NCBI GenBank assembly: GCA_946410365.1
Contig: CAMKAA010000040.1
Span: forward strand, 1-7,609
Length of the DNA: 7,609 nucleotides
Direction of reading: 5' to 3'
Source of the DNA: an uncultured Lachnospiraceae bacterium
GTDB taxonomy: Bacteria; Bacillota_A; Clostridia; Lachnospirales; Lachnospiraceae
Below are positions 7,525 through 7,609 of this stretch, in pieces. Positions within the stretch are counted from its first letter, which is position 1. Every line of letters starts with the position of its first letter. Both the position numbers and the translations under genes were made by a program. Under the pieces are notes generated by a model. It saw only the letters and a list, made by a program, of their open reading frames with translations, had not been told where the DNA came from and did no database searches.

Positions 7525-7609
7525 ATGAAAAGAATATGCAAAAAGAGTCTGGCAATCTTACTCGCTCTGATCACAGTCTTCAATTTGGCAGGCTGCGCAC
7601 ACAAACCGG
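7525..7609 (+). CDS. N-terminus of a lipoprotein, cut by the window edge
   Basis: Only 28 codons are visible. They encode a typical lipoprotein signal peptide: basic start MKRICKK, a hydrophobic core at about 9-19 and the consensus lipobox LAGC with lipidated Cys24, followed by AHKP. The mature protein is therefore expected outside the cell, anchored to the membrane. The gene starts 38 bases after the exporter pair with no terminator between, so it is probably in the same transcript. What follows could be a solute-binding protein, an enzyme or another small lipoprotein; the sequence here cannot tell. Confidence 0.85.
   Translation, partial: MKRICKKSLAILLALITVFNLAGCAHKP

Overview
The window is a compact, one-direction cluster of membrane-transport genes, most likely from a Gram-positive Clostridia-type bacterium. 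The pointers to this lineage are lipoprotein signal peptides, Shine-Dalgarno sites of the GGAGG type, and protein sequences that read like clostridial ABC transporters (a lineage guess from protein style; no database was searched). Base composition looks intermediate and uniform, with no sign of phage, insertion sequence, CRISPR, tRNA or rRNA.

Layout: a strong intrinsic terminator (18-49) closes an unseen upstream gene. A promoter with an extended -10 (82-90) follows and starts the visible unit. Gene 1 (147-854) is a MacB/LolD-type ATPase. Gene 2 (873-3470) is its partner, a two-module FtsX-like permease. Gene 3 (3503-3718) encodes a 71-residue lipoprotein with a short tail ending in YGPPPER. 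Genes 4 (3774-5519) and 5 (5543-7486) are two half-size type I ABC exporters that should form one heterodimer. Gene 6 (from 7525) is the first 28 codons of a second lipoprotein, cut by the window edge. Intergenic gaps run from 18 to 55 bases and no internal terminator is visible, so all six genes may be one operon.

How the genes may work together: genes 1 and 2 form a MacB-like, envelope-directed machine with large extracellular domains, which usually moves or senses peptides, lipids or lipoproteins at the outer face of the membrane. Genes 4 and 5 form an asymmetric exporter. The Walker A, Walker B and switch positions of gene 4 are altered, and the signature motif of gene 5 is altered, so one of the two ATP sites should be non-hydrolytic. 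Surface lipoproteins lie on both sides of the exporter pair. Substrates cannot be read from the sequence; drug, antimicrobial peptide or lipid efflux are all possible.

The points most worth a second look are the complementary site asymmetry with an extra Gly-to-Ala change in Walker A, the apparent lack of a coiled-coil segment in the FtsX-like permease, the aromatic/histidine-rich insertion in gene 5, and the tiny lipoprotein between the two transporters. None of this amounts to clear proof of a new system.
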